Shown: positions 1 to 7,893 of the stretch, piece by piece
How the letters are laid out: every line of letters starts with the position of its first letter
How positions within the stretch are numbered: the stretch's first letter is position 1
Assembly (NCBI RefSeq): GCF_004134775.1
Contig: NZ_SDOZ01000002.1
Coordinates: forward strand, 248,001 to 312,000
Reading direction: 5' to 3'
Length of the DNA stretch: 64,000 nucleotides
Source of the DNA: Candidatus Borkfalkia ceftriaxoniphila
GTDB lineage: Bacteria > Bacillota > Clostridia > Christensenellales > Borkfalkiaceae
The notes under the pieces: model-generated
What the model was told of the DNA's origin: nothing
The model's database searches: none
What the model saw: only the letters and a program-made list of their open reading frames with translations
Made by a program: the position numbers and the translations under genes

Positions 1-265
1 CTGCTTGCAGCACCTGTTCGATCTGGTCATACGGCGTGATCGAAATTTCCACGGTTATATTCGGATACTTTTTTTCAAACCCGTCGATAATGCTTTGGAT
101 CGCCGCGGAATGTTCGCTCCACATATGCATAAACGAAATTTTGACTTCCGTATTCGGATCGAGGCCGTCGATCGGTTCATCGCCGATCTCAGTCTGATCA
201 CATCCGGCAAACATAAAGCAACAGGCCAACAGGGCGCCGAACAGCAGCGCCAAAATTTTTTTCAT
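1..265 (-). CDS. Extracellular sugar-binding lipoprotein of an ABC importer (5' part only)
   Basis: The gene runs off the left edge, so only about 88 N-terminal residues are visible. It starts with a lipoprotein signal peptide (MKKILALLF, a hydrophobic stretch, lipobox FAGC with Cys22). The mature part reads VKISFMHMWSEHSAAIQSII and then FEKKYPNITVEI, the usual start of a family 1 extracellular solute-binding protein, in which a W-rich strand precedes the helix and the 'KYP.I.VE' strand. The ATG at 265 is preceded by AGGAGGA. It lies 109 bp downstream of the GH28-like gene on the same strand with no clear terminator between, so it probably belongs to the same LacI-controlled operon and binds a sugar released at the surface. 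The permease genes would lie to the left of the window. The family call is strong; the substrate is unknown. Confidence 0.8.
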   Translation of the reverse strand, partial: MKKILALLFGALLACCFMFAGCDQTEIGDEPIDGLDPNTEVKISFMHMWSEHSAAIQSIIDGFEKKYPNITVEISITPYDQIEQVLQA

Positions 266-374
266 AAACTTCCTCCTGAATTTTCAAACGTTCGGCATTT
301 TCCGCCGACGGATCCGCCCGTAAGGGCAGGGAACACAATATTATGCTCCCTGCGCCCCGGGCACCATACGCTGT

Positions 375-2372
375 TTATCCGAATCGTATCCCGATGCCGG
401 GATCGACGTTGAAATACTCCGCGATATTGCCGTCGGTGACGGCAACGCCGTGAACGGAAACGTTTTTCATAGATACGCCTGTAATCGAACCGCCGGGAAT
501 CACGACGGAGATCAAGGATTTCGGCTTACATTCGCCGGCAAACGAAACATTTTCGAGCGAAATACTTTTGATAAACCCCGACCCGAACGCATCGTTACCC
601 GTACGTATCTGTAAAAACTGCGCGATGACGGGAAAGCGTACCGCATCTATGCGCACGTCTTTGATCGTCACGTTCTCGATCGTATTTCCGCCCGTGGCGA
701 TGATCTGCGCAAAGCCGCCCGATTCCTGTAAACTCCATACGTTCTGATAGGTGATCACGTCGCAGTTTTCCATCGTGACGTTGCGTATATCTCCCCTGGT
801 ATCCAAACCGAGCAGGAGTACGCGCCCGCCGTCGCTCCAAAGCACGCTGTTTTTAAACGTGAGTCCGTCCGCATCTCCGTAATGGTATGCGACGAAAAGG
901 TCGTCCGTCGTACGGATAAAGCACCCTGTCGCCACGGCGTTTTTCGACGCGCTGAAATGGATACCGTCCGCATTCGTGCAGTAGCCGAACAGGTTCACGC
1001 CGTCCACCAGCACGTTTTCGCTGTGATTGATCACCAGCATCCACATCGGAGCGTGCATGACGGTAATACCTTCCACGACGACGTCTTTGCAATATTCGAA
1101 ATGAACGGAACCGTTTCTGCCCTCCGAAAGTTCATGCGTGGAAAGCAGGCCGCCGCTGTCAAGGATCCCTCTGCCGCAGAGCGTCACGTTTTCCGTATTT
1201 TCGGAAATGAACGCGCCCTTGACGACCGAACCCTTTTCGAAATAATAGGTATAACCGCTCTGCGCGCTGAAAGTTTCGCCCGCATACGCGTACCCGTAAT
1301 TCGCCCCGCGCGCGCCGTCGGTCACGACCGAAAAGTCGCTCGCCGAACCCGCCGTCGCCTTGTTCAGCGAAACGTTGTTGCCATCCGCATCGTACAGCGT
1401 AAATTCCTGAATATGGACGGCGTGCACATATCTGTCGTCCCCGACGGGCGCGACGTTGTAATTTCCGTTCAGGATCAGGCGGAAATAACGCGCGCTGACG
1501 TTTAACGGAATGCCCGTAAGGTTAAAATTATTTTCAGCCGCCTCGCCCGAAGATTCGTAAACACGTTTCCACGCCTCGTTTTCTCCGGTTTTCGCCTGAA
1601 TTTCGAAACATACTCCGCCGGGCAGAACAAACGATTGTCTGGGAGGCGTCAGAAGGTCGAAACTCGCGACCTGCCGTTCGGAACCGAGATCGATATCCAC
1701 CCAATAGCCGCCCGGAAGCGTGTGGATACCTTTCTTGAAATAATAAGTATCTTTGCCCTCGGGCAGCATACGGGGGACTTCCTGCCCTTCTTCGACGACA
1801 TATACGTTTTCCGCAGTTTGTTCTGCGGCGTATTCGTCCTCGGGGACATTCGTCATGATGTGCAGCGTTTCCGCCTCCCACTCGTCCGCAGGACGAAATA
1901 CCACTTTTCTCGGGCTTTCCGCATTCTGCGTCAGCGTGAAAGTGACCGTATTTCCCTCCTGTATGCTCTTTATGTTGTAGGACGCCGGGCTGATCACGTA
2001 ACCCTTTTCCGCCAACGCCCCGCCGTTATACGTGACGCGTATGCCTGCCGTACCCGTAAAATCAAAGACGGCAAGCGATGCGGTATACGGTTCACCGAAG
2101 TACACGGCTCCTCCCTGCGTTATGAGCGGATCTCCCTTCTGGTGTCCGTTTTTTACGTTATAGACCGCGATCTCCCGCCAGGATTCCCCGTCTTCAGATA
2201 CCTCGACTTTATAACGATCGTTTCTGCCGAAGGCTTCGGGTGCCTCCCACGTATCGACCTCGGCATCGATGGCATCCAGCGTATCCCCCTGTCCTTTTTC
2301 CGTATCCGGCGCGCAACCTATGATTGAAAACATCAGAAAAATACTGAGAATGGTCAATATCGCCCGTTTCAT
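375..2372 (-). CDS. Lipid-anchored GH28-like right-handed beta-helix glycosidase
   Basis: A 665-residue secreted lipoprotein (lipobox SIIGC, Cys20). Residues about 180-330 look like a discoidin/F5-8-type carbohydrate-binding module (YWVDIDLGSERQVASFDLL). Residues about 355-650 form a right-handed parallel beta-helix with many short 'ENVT..' turns, as in polygalacturonase-like glycoside hydrolases. NADG (the NTD position in GH28) and TTDDLFVA (the DD position) can be recognised, but the GHG motif of true GH28 enzymes is not, its place reading GGRVLLLGL. The protein may therefore belong to another beta-helix glycosidase family or have altered chemistry. The start overlaps the stop of the upstream gene by 4 bp (ATGA), so translation is probably coupled. 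It likely acts on a pectic or mucin-type polysaccharide at the cell surface; the substrate cannot be read from the sequence. Confidence 0.72.
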   Translation of the reverse strand: MKRAILTILSIFLMFSIIGCAPDTEKGQGDTLDAIDAEVDTWEAPEAFGRNDRYKVEVSEDGESWREIAVYNVKNGHQKGDPLITQGGAVYFGEPYTASLAVFDFTGTAGIRVTYNGGALAEKGYVISPASYNIKSIQEGNTVTFTLTQNAESPRKVVFRPADEWEAETLHIMTNVPEDEYAAEQTAENVYVVEEGQEVPRMLPEGKDTYYFKKGIHTLPGGYWVDIDLGSERQVASFDLLTPPRQSFVLPGGVCFEIQAKTGENEAWKRVYESSGEAAENNFNLTGIPLNVSARYFRLILNGNYNVAPVGDDRYVHAVHIQEFTLYDADGNNVSLNKATAGSASDFSVVTDGARGANYGYAYAGETFSAQSGYTYYFEKGSVVKGAFISENTENVTLCGRGILDSGGLLSTHELSEGRNGSVHFEYCKDVVVEGITVMHAPMWMLVINHSENVLVDGVNLFGYCTNADGIHFSASKNAVATGCFIRTTDDLFVAYHYGDADGLTFKNSVLWSDGGRVLLLGLDTRGDIRNVTMENCDVITYQNVWSLQESGGFAQIIATGGNTIENVTIKDVRIDAVRFPVIAQFLQIRTGNDAFGSGFIKSISLENVSFAGECKPKSLISVVIPGGSITGVSMKNVSVHGVAVTDGNIAEYFNVDPGIGIRFG

Positions 2373-4327
2373 CTTCCGCCCGCCTTTTTACGTTTGAGCA
2401 TGACAGCCGCGGCACCGAGAGCAGCCAACGCGAAAACAGAAGATACGCCGATCACCGAGCCGCCGCAACCGCCGGACGACGTTCCTCCGACCTTCGTGTA
2501 CTTTGCATAGAAAACTTTATCGCCCGTTGAGCCCATCTCTATCGCGGTGACGGCGTTTCCGCTGAAATCGGCGGCGGTGTACCAACCTTCAAAGGTATAC
2601 CCTTCCTTCTCCATGTCTTCCGCGCCCGGCAACTGTACGTATTGCTGCATCGTGTACGATTTGACTAGTTTGTCGTTTTCTATCTTGGTCTCGCCGTCGT
2701 AATAGGCGATCGAATAATTCGCGATCTTATATTCGCAATATACGGTTATATTTCCGCCGATCGCCGCATCGATGCTTTCAATCACAGGATCGCTGAGATC
2801 GGGGAAGAGATGCCATCCCATAAACTGATAGCCCTTTCTTTCGATGGGCGCAAGCGCGACGCCTTCACCGTAGGTATATCCGATCGTTCCGATCTCCACC
2901 GCCCCTGAAATACAGGTGACGGTATATTCGGCTGCCTGTAATCCCGTATCCAGAGTTTTGAAAGTAAAGTCCCTGTACTTGCTGTAATACTGCTTTACCT
3001 CGGCGCCGATCGCGGGCGTGAATTCCGTCGCGATCGTATATGTATCGCCGATCTTTTCCCCGTCGATATAAACGGAAACTTTTTGTCCGTCCACGACTGC
3101 GGCAAGGGTAAAGGTATCCCCGACGACGAGAGCGTTGCTCTGCCCCAAACCGAACGCATTGGCAAATTCGTTTCCGTCCGCGGCTAAAAAGAGTCCGGGC
3201 GCATCCACGCAGTACCAGACGCCGACGGGGAATTCTCTTTCCGTCGTGCCTTTTCCGATCACGATGCCGAGCCCGCCCCAATCGGCTCTGTCTCCTATCG
3301 TAATTTCAGCGGATACGCAATAAGTTTCCACATTGCCGATATCTTTGCTCGTTGCGAGATAGGAAGCCGTATGCGCCCCCGAAGTACAGAAATCCTGCAT
3401 CTTATTGTTGACGCGCGTATAATAACCGCCGCTCGTCTTGCCGAATTTCATTCCGTAATCGGAAGGATATGCCCCTACTACATTCATATTTTTATCGAAT
3501 TCATAAGTATCCGCCAACCCTGCCGAATCCACGAAAAGATTGTCAGCCTGCTCAAATTCGGCAAGGGTGACTTCGGGTTCCGCTTCGAGAGTTTTAAAAA
3601 CAAAATTCGTATAACGTCCGTTATAATTTTTCAACTCCGCCCCGATCTTAGGAATAAATCCGCTGTCTTCGCCGAGCGTATAGGCGGCGCCGATCTTATT
3701 TCCGTCAACGTATACGGAAATTTTCTGCCCGTCCACGACCGCAGAAAGGGTGAACGTGTCCCCGACGGCAAACGCAACGCCCGGATCGACCGAACCGTCT
3801 TCCTGTTCCGTACCGAAAAACGCCGCAAATTCATTTCCGCCCGACGCAAGCACCAACTTCGGATCATCCACGCAGTACCAGATACCGACGGGGGACTTCG
3901 CGTCGTCCGTTCCCTCGCCGATCACGATGCCGAGACCGCCCCAATCCGCTCTGCTGCCCACGGTGATATCCGCAGACACATAGTAGGCGGCTGTGCCGGC
4001 AACGCTGCGGCTCATCGGCAGATACACAGCCGTATGGGCTTGGTTTGCTCTTTCCTGCCTTTCGTTGTTCATGCAGGTGTATTCCCCTTCATTCGTTTTG
4101 CCGAATTTCATCCCCCAATCGGCGGGATACGGCCTGTTCGAAACGCTTTCTGCATCGACGGCATATGAATCCAGTAAATCGTCTGTTTCCACAAACAGAT
4201 TTGCCGCAGAAGTAAAATCCCCGGGAACTTTTTCTGCCGAATCCTCTGCCGACAAATAAGACACGCCCCCTCCCATCACACCAAATGCCAAAGCGACCGC
4301 CAATAAAACAACACCTAATTTTTTCAT
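2369..4327 (-). CDS. Secreted surface protein: two lectin-like repeats, InlB-type repeats, GCGG C-terminal anchor
   Basis: 652 residues from an ATG with GGAGGAGG just upstream; longer in-frame starts would lie in the operator region. A signal peptide (MKKLGVVLLAVALAFGVMGG) is followed by two copies of a ~210-residue module (about 40-235 and 260-455), each containing RADWGGLGIVIG, P.G.WYCVD and DGQK.SVY.DG, which resemble concanavalin-like carbohydrate-binding folds. Two Listeria/Bacteroides-type repeats follow (KGYQFMGWH and EGYTFEGWY). The C-terminus is SSGGCGGS, a hydrophobic segment and KRKK, a tripartite sorting-signal-like tail with a Cys in front of the membrane segment. It is first in the LacI-type operon, ahead of the GH28-like lipoprotein, and may hold the polysaccharide at the surface. 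The ligand is unknown. Confidence 0.78.
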   Translation of the reverse strand: MKKLGVVLLAVALAFGVMGGGVSYLSAEDSAEKVPGDFTSAANLFVETDDLLDSYAVDAESVSNRPYPADWGMKFGKTNEGEYTCMNNERQERANQAHTAVYLPMSRSVAGTAAYYVSADITVGSRADWGGLGIVIGEGTDDAKSPVGIWYCVDDPKLVLASGGNEFAAFFGTEQEDGSVDPGVAFAVGDTFTLSAVVDGQKISVYVDGNKIGAAYTLGEDSGFIPKIGAELKNYNGRYTNFVFKTLEAEPEVTLAEFEQADNLFVDSAGLADTYEFDKNMNVVGAYPSDYGMKFGKTSGGYYTRVNNKMQDFCTSGAHTASYLATSKDIGNVETYCVSAEITIGDRADWGGLGIVIGKGTTEREFPVGVWYCVDAPGLFLAADGNEFANAFGLGQSNALVVGDTFTLAAVVDGQKVSVYIDGEKIGDTYTIATEFTPAIGAEVKQYYSKYRDFTFKTLDTGLQAAEYTVTCISGAVEIGTIGYTYGEGVALAPIERKGYQFMGWHLFPDLSDPVIESIDAAIGGNITVYCEYKIANYSIAYYDGETKIENDKLVKSYTMQQYVQLPGAEDMEKEGYTFEGWYTAADFSGNAVTAIEMGSTGDKVFYAKYTKVGGTSSGGCGGSVIGVSSVFALAALGAAAVMLKRKKAGGR

Positions 4328-4349
4328 GTTTCCTCCTCCATCTATATTT

Positions 4350-4366
4350 TTCGGCAATTTGCCGAA
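4350..4366. promoter_or_regulatory. 17-bp inverted repeat in the 5' leader of the surface operon
   Basis: TTCGGCAA-T-TTGCCGAA is a perfect 8-bp inverted repeat 22 bp upstream of the ATG at 4327. In RNA it would form a small hairpin just ahead of the ribosome-binding site; in DNA it could be a third protein-binding site. Its function cannot be decided from sequence. Confidence 0.4.
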
Positions 4367-4380
4367 TTTTTTTAAGCATA

Positions 4381-4394
4381 GCGACACGTGTCGC
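4381..4394. promoter_or_regulatory. LacI-family-type operator, downstream site
   Basis: GCGACACGTGTCGC is a perfect 14-bp palindrome with a central CG, the typical architecture of LacI/GalR operators. It lies about 75-90 nt into the transcript, with its centre 69 bp from the centre of a second copy of the same half-sites at 4444-4469. Confidence 0.65.
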
Positions 4395-4443
4395 ATAATG
4401 ATGAAAAAGAGAGTGCGCCGAATAACTTCCTTGCACTTGTTGA

Positions 4444-4469
4444 CATATTGCGACACGGGTCGCAATATG
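4444..4469. promoter_or_regulatory. LacI-family-type operator overlapping the transcription start
   Basis: A 26-bp inverted repeat with one mismatched pair. The core GCGACAC/GGGTCGC matches the downstream operator and the arms extend it (CATATT...AATATG). It begins 5 bp after the -10 box at 4475-4480, so it covers the predicted +1 near 4468, the classical position for repression. The LacI-type repressor itself is not in the window. Confidence 0.65.
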
Positions 4470-4474
4470 CTGTT

Positions 4475-4502
4475 ATTGTACCATAAAAATTCAGTTTGTC
4501 AA
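4475..4502 (-). promoter_or_regulatory. Sigma-A promoter of the surface polysaccharide operon
   Basis: On the minus strand TTGACA (4502-4497), a 16-bp spacer and TACAAT (4480-4475). This near-consensus promoter would be strong and hence need repression, in line with the operator at its start point. The 4503-4640 stretch upstream is AT-rich and shows no gene. Confidence 0.8.
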
Positions 4503-4642
4503 GGGGGTATTCAAAAAAAGATAATAAAATTTTTGACGGCTGGACGAACAAAGCGTAGATGTAAAATAAAATTCAGACAAAATAAAAGCAGCGTTTGACA
4601 CTTATTTGACATGCAAATAACCTAGACAAACCCGCTTTAAAA

Positions 4643-4679
4643 GAAAAAAAAGCGTCCAAAACTTACTCTTGAACGCTTT
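4643..4679 (-). terminator. Intrinsic terminator of the tRNA cluster
   Basis: On the minus strand AAAAGCGTTCAA, a 9-nt loop and TTGGACGCTTTT form a stem with a G-U pair, followed by a run of T, immediately after the CCA end of the last tRNA-Lys. Confidence 0.8.
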
Positions 4680-4755
4680 TGGTGCACCTTCACGGGCTCG
4701 AACCGGGGACCCACTGATTAAGAGTCAGTTGCTCTACCAACTGAGCTAAAGGTGC
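4680..4755 (-). tRNA. tRNA-Lys (CTT)
   Basis: 76 nt including an encoded CCA. The anticodon loop CTCTTAA lies in the stem ACTGA/TCAGT, giving anticodon CTT. The T-loop GGTTCGAGCC and a 7-bp acceptor stem (GCACCTT) are intact. It is the last gene of a six-tRNA transcript. Confidence 0.95.
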
Positions 4756-4758
4756 GTA

Positions 4759-4834
4759 TGGTGATCCATCCGCGATTCGAACGCGGGACACCGTGATTAA
4801 AAGTCACGTGCTCTGCCAGCTGAGCTAATGGACC
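4759..4834 (-). tRNA. tRNA-Lys (TTT)
   Basis: 76 nt with CCA. The anticodon loop CTTTTAA in stem CGTGA/TCACG gives TTT. Acceptor stem GGTCCAT pairs with ATGGATC, including one G-T pair. Three bases separate it from tRNA-Lys(CTT). Confidence 0.95.
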
Positions 4835-4855
4835 GTAATAACTTGTTTGCAAAAA

Positions 4856-4930
4856 TGGCTGGGGTAGCAAGATTCGAACTTACGAATGCCGGAATCAAAA
4901 TCCGGTGCCTTACCGCTTGGCTATACCCCA
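4856..4930 (-). tRNA. tRNA-Gln (TTG)
   Basis: 75 nt with CCA. The anticodon loop TTTTGAT in stem CCGGA/TCCGG gives TTG. It begins TGGGGTA, as bacterial tRNA-Gln commonly does. Confidence 0.95.
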
Positions 4931-4941
4931 ATGAAATTTTA

Positions 4942-5019
4942 TGGGGCGGGCGAAGGGAATCGAACCCACGACCTCCAGGGCCACAATCTGGCGCTCTAAC
5001 CAACTGAGCTACACCCGCC
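4942..5019 (-). tRNA. tRNA-His (GTG)
   Basis: 78 nt with CCA. The anticodon loop TTGTGGC gives GTG. The extra G at position -1, paired with C73 and characteristic of tRNA-His, is encoded, giving an 8-bp acceptor stem. The last pair of the anticodon stem is an A-C mismatch (CCAGA/CCTGG). Confidence 0.93.
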
Positions 5020-5027
5020 ATAAAATT

Positions 5028-5104
5028 TGGCGCGCCTGAAGAGATTCGAACTCCTGACACATGGCTTAGAAGGCCATTGCTCTATCCAACTGAGCTACAG
5101 GCGC
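5028..5104 (-). tRNA. tRNA-Arg (TCT)
   Basis: 77 nt with CCA. The anticodon loop CTTCTAA in stem ATGGC/GCCAT gives TCT. Acceptor stem GCGCCTG/CAGGCGC is perfect. Confidence 0.95.
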
Positions 5105-5135
5105 ATACATGACGCTCTTATCTCTCTTGTGTATT

Positions 5136-5209
<74 letters not shown>

Positions 5210-5229
5210 ATCTGCACAACGCATATAGG

Positions 5230-5258
5230 ATTATACCAAAATGCGGGTTTCTTGTCAA
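5230..5258 (-). promoter_or_regulatory. Consensus sigma-A promoter of the tRNA cluster
   Basis: On the minus strand TTGACA (5258-5253), a 17-bp spacer and TATAAT (5235-5230), a perfect consensus promoter starting RNA about 14 nt ahead of tRNA-Gly. This fits the strong expression expected of a tRNA operon. Confidence 0.9.
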
Positions 5259-5313
5259 ACATTTTTCATTCTGTTTTCAGATTTTTCCAATAATATTTTC
5301 TCACCGCCGAAAC

Positions 5314-5793
5314 CTATCCCCGTTCGGGAATTTCGACAAGCGTCGCGACCGCTTTCGTTTTTTCGACAACGAGATAACAATAACTCTTTTTATAAGAATA
5401 CCGCGTCATACAGCCGGGATTGATCAAAAGTACGCCGTTCTCTTCCCTCGTTTCAGCCTCGTGCGTATGACCGTAGAGCGCAATGTCGCACAGTTTGGTT
5501 TTCGCCGCTGCGACAAGTCTTTCCGTACCGCTTTTTACGCCGTATCTGTGCCCGTGACAGGCAAATATACGGCGTCCCTCCACGTCGATCACAACTTCGT
5601 CCGCGCCGCCGAAAAAGTCGTTGTTGCCCGCCAAAACGTACGTCTTTTCGGGATACGTGCGCATCAGTTCGCGCGCGTCGGACGCCATATCCCCGAGATG
5701 CACAATGATGTCGCATTCAGACAGGACTTGAGAAATCTGCGAAAGCGGCGCGACGTTCCGATGCGTATCGGAGATCACGACCACCGTTTTCAT
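5314..5793 (-). CDS. YfcE/MJ0936-family metallophosphoesterase
   Basis: 159 residues from the ATG at 5793, which overlaps the stop of the RdgB gene by 4 bp (ATGA); the frame continues upstream but only through RdgB. The calcineurin-like metallophosphoesterase motifs appear in order: DTHRN, HLGDM, GNND, CHGHRYG and YGHTHE. Together they supply the Asp, His and Asn ligands of a two-metal site. The length matches the YfcE phosphodiesterase family, cytoplasmic enzymes that hydrolyse artificial phosphodiesters and whose natural substrate is often unknown. The rdgB-yfcE pairing is common in Firmicutes and suggests a nucleotide-related housekeeping role. Confidence 0.9.
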   Translation of the reverse strand: MKTVVVISDTHRNVAPLSQISQVLSECDIIVHLGDMASDARELMRTYPEKTYVLAGNNDFFGGADEVVIDVEGRRIFACHGHRYGVKSGTERLVAAAKTKLCDIALYGHTHEAETREENGVLLINPGCMTRYSYKKSYCYLVVEKTKAVATLVEIPERG

Positions 5794-6377
5794 AAAATCC
5801 CTTCGGCCCGCATCTTTTCCGCCAAGGCGCGCAGAGCCCTGCCTCGGTGAGAAACAGCGTTTTTTTCCTCTGCGCTCGCGATCCCGAAACATTTATCGAT
5901 CTCGGTGCTGAAAAACAGCGGATCGTAACCGAATCCGTTCTCACCATGTTCTTCGGGTAAAATGACGCCGAAAGTACGGCCGGACGCGGTGAGCGTGCGC
6001 CCGTCGGGAAAACAAATGGCGACCGCGCTTTCGAAATAGCCGCGGCGGTCGGTCTCGTCGGACAGTTTTTCGAGCAGCAGACGGTTGTTCGCCTTATCGT
6101 CGCCGTGCCTGCCGCAAAACCGCGCGCTGTAAATGCCGGGCGCGCCGCGCAACGCGTACATGCACAGACCGCTGTCGTCCGCAAGTGCGATACAGCCCAA
6201 TTTTTCGCTGACCGCGCGCGCCTTGATGAGCGCGTTTTCCGTAAAGGTGGAACCGTTTTCCTCGATGTCCCCCAAAAAGCCCGCTTCCTGCATGGGAATC
6301 ACGGTAAAGCCCTGAAAAATTTCTTGAATTTCGCGGATCTTCGCTTTGTTTCCGCTTGCTGCAACAATGGTTTCCAT
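5790..6377 (-). CDS. rdgB: Non-canonical purine NTP pyrophosphatase (RdgB/HAM1)
   Basis: 195 residues. It hydrolyses ITP, XTP and dITP to the monophosphates and so keeps deaminated purines out of DNA and RNA. Family motifs: SGNKAKIREI at the N-terminus (substrate-binding Asn-Lys), DDSGLCM with the catalytic Asp, PGIYSARF, FGYDPLF and SHRGRAL. I chose the ATG at 6377 because the protein then starts METIVAASGNK, as in the family. There is no Shine-Dalgarno there; instead a TTGAAA-17-TACAAT promoter ends 7 nt before the ATG, so the message is predicted to be leaderless. A longer in-frame start would lie in the -35 box. It is followed by the phosphoesterase with a 4-bp overlap. Confidence 0.93.
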   Translation of the reverse strand: METIVAASGNKAKIREIQEIFQGFTVIPMQEAGFLGDIEENGSTFTENALIKARAVSEKLGCIALADDSGLCMYALRGAPGIYSARFCGRHGDDKANNRLLLEKLSDETDRRGYFESAVAICFPDGRTLTASGRTFGVILPEEHGENGFGYDPLFFSTEIDKCFGIASAEEKNAVSHRGRALRALAEKMRAEGIL

Positions 6378-6384
6378 AAACAGT

Positions 6385-6413
6385 ATTGTAACATTTCCCG
6401 CTCTTTTTTTCAA
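6385..6413 (-). promoter_or_regulatory. Sigma-A promoter of rdgB, placed for a leaderless mRNA
   Basis: TTGAAA (6413-6408), a 17-bp spacer and TACAAT (6390-6385) on the minus strand. With the last -10 base at -7, +1 falls at 6378, one base before the A of the rdgB ATG. Confidence 0.75.
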
Positions 6414-6453
6414 GCGTTTATTACCAAGAAAAAGAAGGGCGTACGCCCTTCTT

Positions 6454-7893
6454 TTATAAATCGGGGAAATCGACGAAAAACGTACTGCCCTTGCCCACTT
6501 CGCTGTCCACGCCGAACCCGAACCCGTGTTTCACGAGAATGGTCTTTACGATGGAGAGCCCCAGCCCCGTACCCTTGATGGGCCGTTTATGCGTTTCCGC
6601 CGAACTGTAATAGCGCTCCCAGATGGTGGAACATTCCTCGGGAGGAATGCCTTTGCCCGTATCCGTGACGGAAAAGCGGATCTTTTCGTTTTTTCTGTGG
6701 AGGGAAACGGTGATCTTTTTGTCGTCGCCCGTATAGTTGACGGCGTTGCCGATGAGATTGTACACGACCTGCTCGATCTTATCCTTGTCGGCGCGGGTGT
6801 ACAGTTCGTCGTCTATGTCGCGCACGATCGTGTACCCTTGCGTTTCCGTGAGAAATTCAAAGCGTTCGAGAACGGTATGAATGAATTCCGATAAGTTGAA
6901 CTCTTCCGTTTTCAGCGTGTCCATGCCCGAACGGATCTTGGACATTTTGAGGATATCATTGACGAGCGCGGTGAGCCTGTCGGTTTCGTCGATGATGACC
7001 TGCGTGTGTTTTTCGCGCTTTTCGGGGTTGTCGCCTGAGATCTCCTGTATCATCGAGGCATATGCCTTGATCATGGTGAGCGGCGTCTTTAAATCGTGCG
7101 TCACGTTGGCGAGCACTTCCTTTTGCAACTCGTCGGCGCGGCTGATCTCCTCTTTCGCGTAGTTGAGCGTTTCCGCGAGCGCGTTCATTTCCGCATAGGA
7201 ATACTGCGCCTGGAAATCCACCGAATAATCGCCCGTCGCCATGCGCTTGGCGGCGCGGGAAATCTGAGAAATAGGTTTGGTAAGTTCCATCGACAACAAT
7301 CCAGAAATGATCAGGGCGACAAAAATGACGATGAGCGAAATGAGCACGAGTTGCAACTGCATATTGCCCACGGTCTTATCCGCGAGAACGGTGGAATAAC
7401 TGATATACAGACAGACGTCCGTCACTTCGGGCGATCCCGCCGTCATCATCGCCATTTTGGCGGCATAGACGTAGGAGGAGCCGGAAATCTGGACGATGAC
7501 GCTGTCCCCATAGGGACTGTCCGCCAGTTTTTCCTTGACCTTTTCGAACTGATCGGAAGCGACGCCCGTGACCAACTGCCCGTCCTCGGAAGAAGGGTGC
7601 AGTTTTCCCCCGTCCTCCAAATTCAGGATAAAAATATCCGTGGCGCGGTTATCGTTTTCTTTGGAGAGGATATAGCCGTCGATCACCTGCGAGGACTGCG
7701 GCGACATTCTTTCCAGCGTCTGATAGATCTCTCTCCCGAAAGATTCCAACTCGTCCTTGACCTGTACGGTTAAAAACGTACGCAAAAGCGTGATCTGGAA
7801 AACCCAGGTCAAGATGAGTATGAACGCAGCAAACGCGAGAAAACTGACCCACAATATGAAATTAATGCTTTTGAAACGCCGATGTTGCCTCAT
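6454..7893 (-). CDS. Membrane sensor histidine kinase
   Basis: 479 residues. Two membrane segments (about 12-35 and 180-203) enclose a ~145-residue extracytoplasmic sensor domain. A HAMP linker follows (KPISQISRAAKRMATGDY), then the dimerisation/phosphoacceptor helix VTHDLKTPLTMIKAY with the autophosphorylated His. The ATP-binding lid has the N box LIGNAVNY, the G1 box DTGKGI and the G2 box GTGLGLSIVK. The start overlaps the response regulator stop by 4 bp, so the pair is co-translated. The family is the PhoR/VanS-like class that works with OmpR regulators. The signal is not evident, and no obvious target (transporter, autolysin) lies next to it. Confidence 0.93.
   Translation of the reverse strand: MRQHRRFKSINFILWVSFLAFAAFILILTWVFQITLLRTFLTVQVKDELESFGREIYQTLERMSPQSSQVIDGYILSKENDNRATDIFILNLEDGGKLHPSSEDGQLVTGVASDQFEKVKEKLADSPYGDSVIVQISGSSYVYAAKMAMMTAGSPEVTDVCLYISYSTVLADKTVGNMQLQLVLISLIVIFVALIISGLLSMELTKPISQISRAAKRMATGDYSVDFQAQYSYAEMNALAETLNYAKEEISRADELQKEVLANVTHDLKTPLTMIKAYASMIQEISGDNPEKREKHTQVIIDETDRLTALVNDILKMSKIRSGMDTLKTEEFNLSEFIHTVLERFEFLTETQGYTIVRDIDDELYTRADKDKIEQVVYNLIGNAVNYTGDDKKITVSLHRKNEKIRFSVTDTGKGIPPEECSTIWERYYSSAETHKRPIKGTGLGLSIVKTILVKHGFGFGVDSEVGKGSTFFVDFPDL

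Noticed and set aside
4503..4640. Possible small gene upstream of the LacI-type promoter
   Set aside because: AT-rich, no start with ribosome site and no conserved motif; left as intergenic.
4797..5060. Open frame on the minus strand reading through the tRNA cluster ([14 protein letters not shown] and similar)
   Set aside because: It is made of tRNA sequence; such frames are a known source of false proteins.
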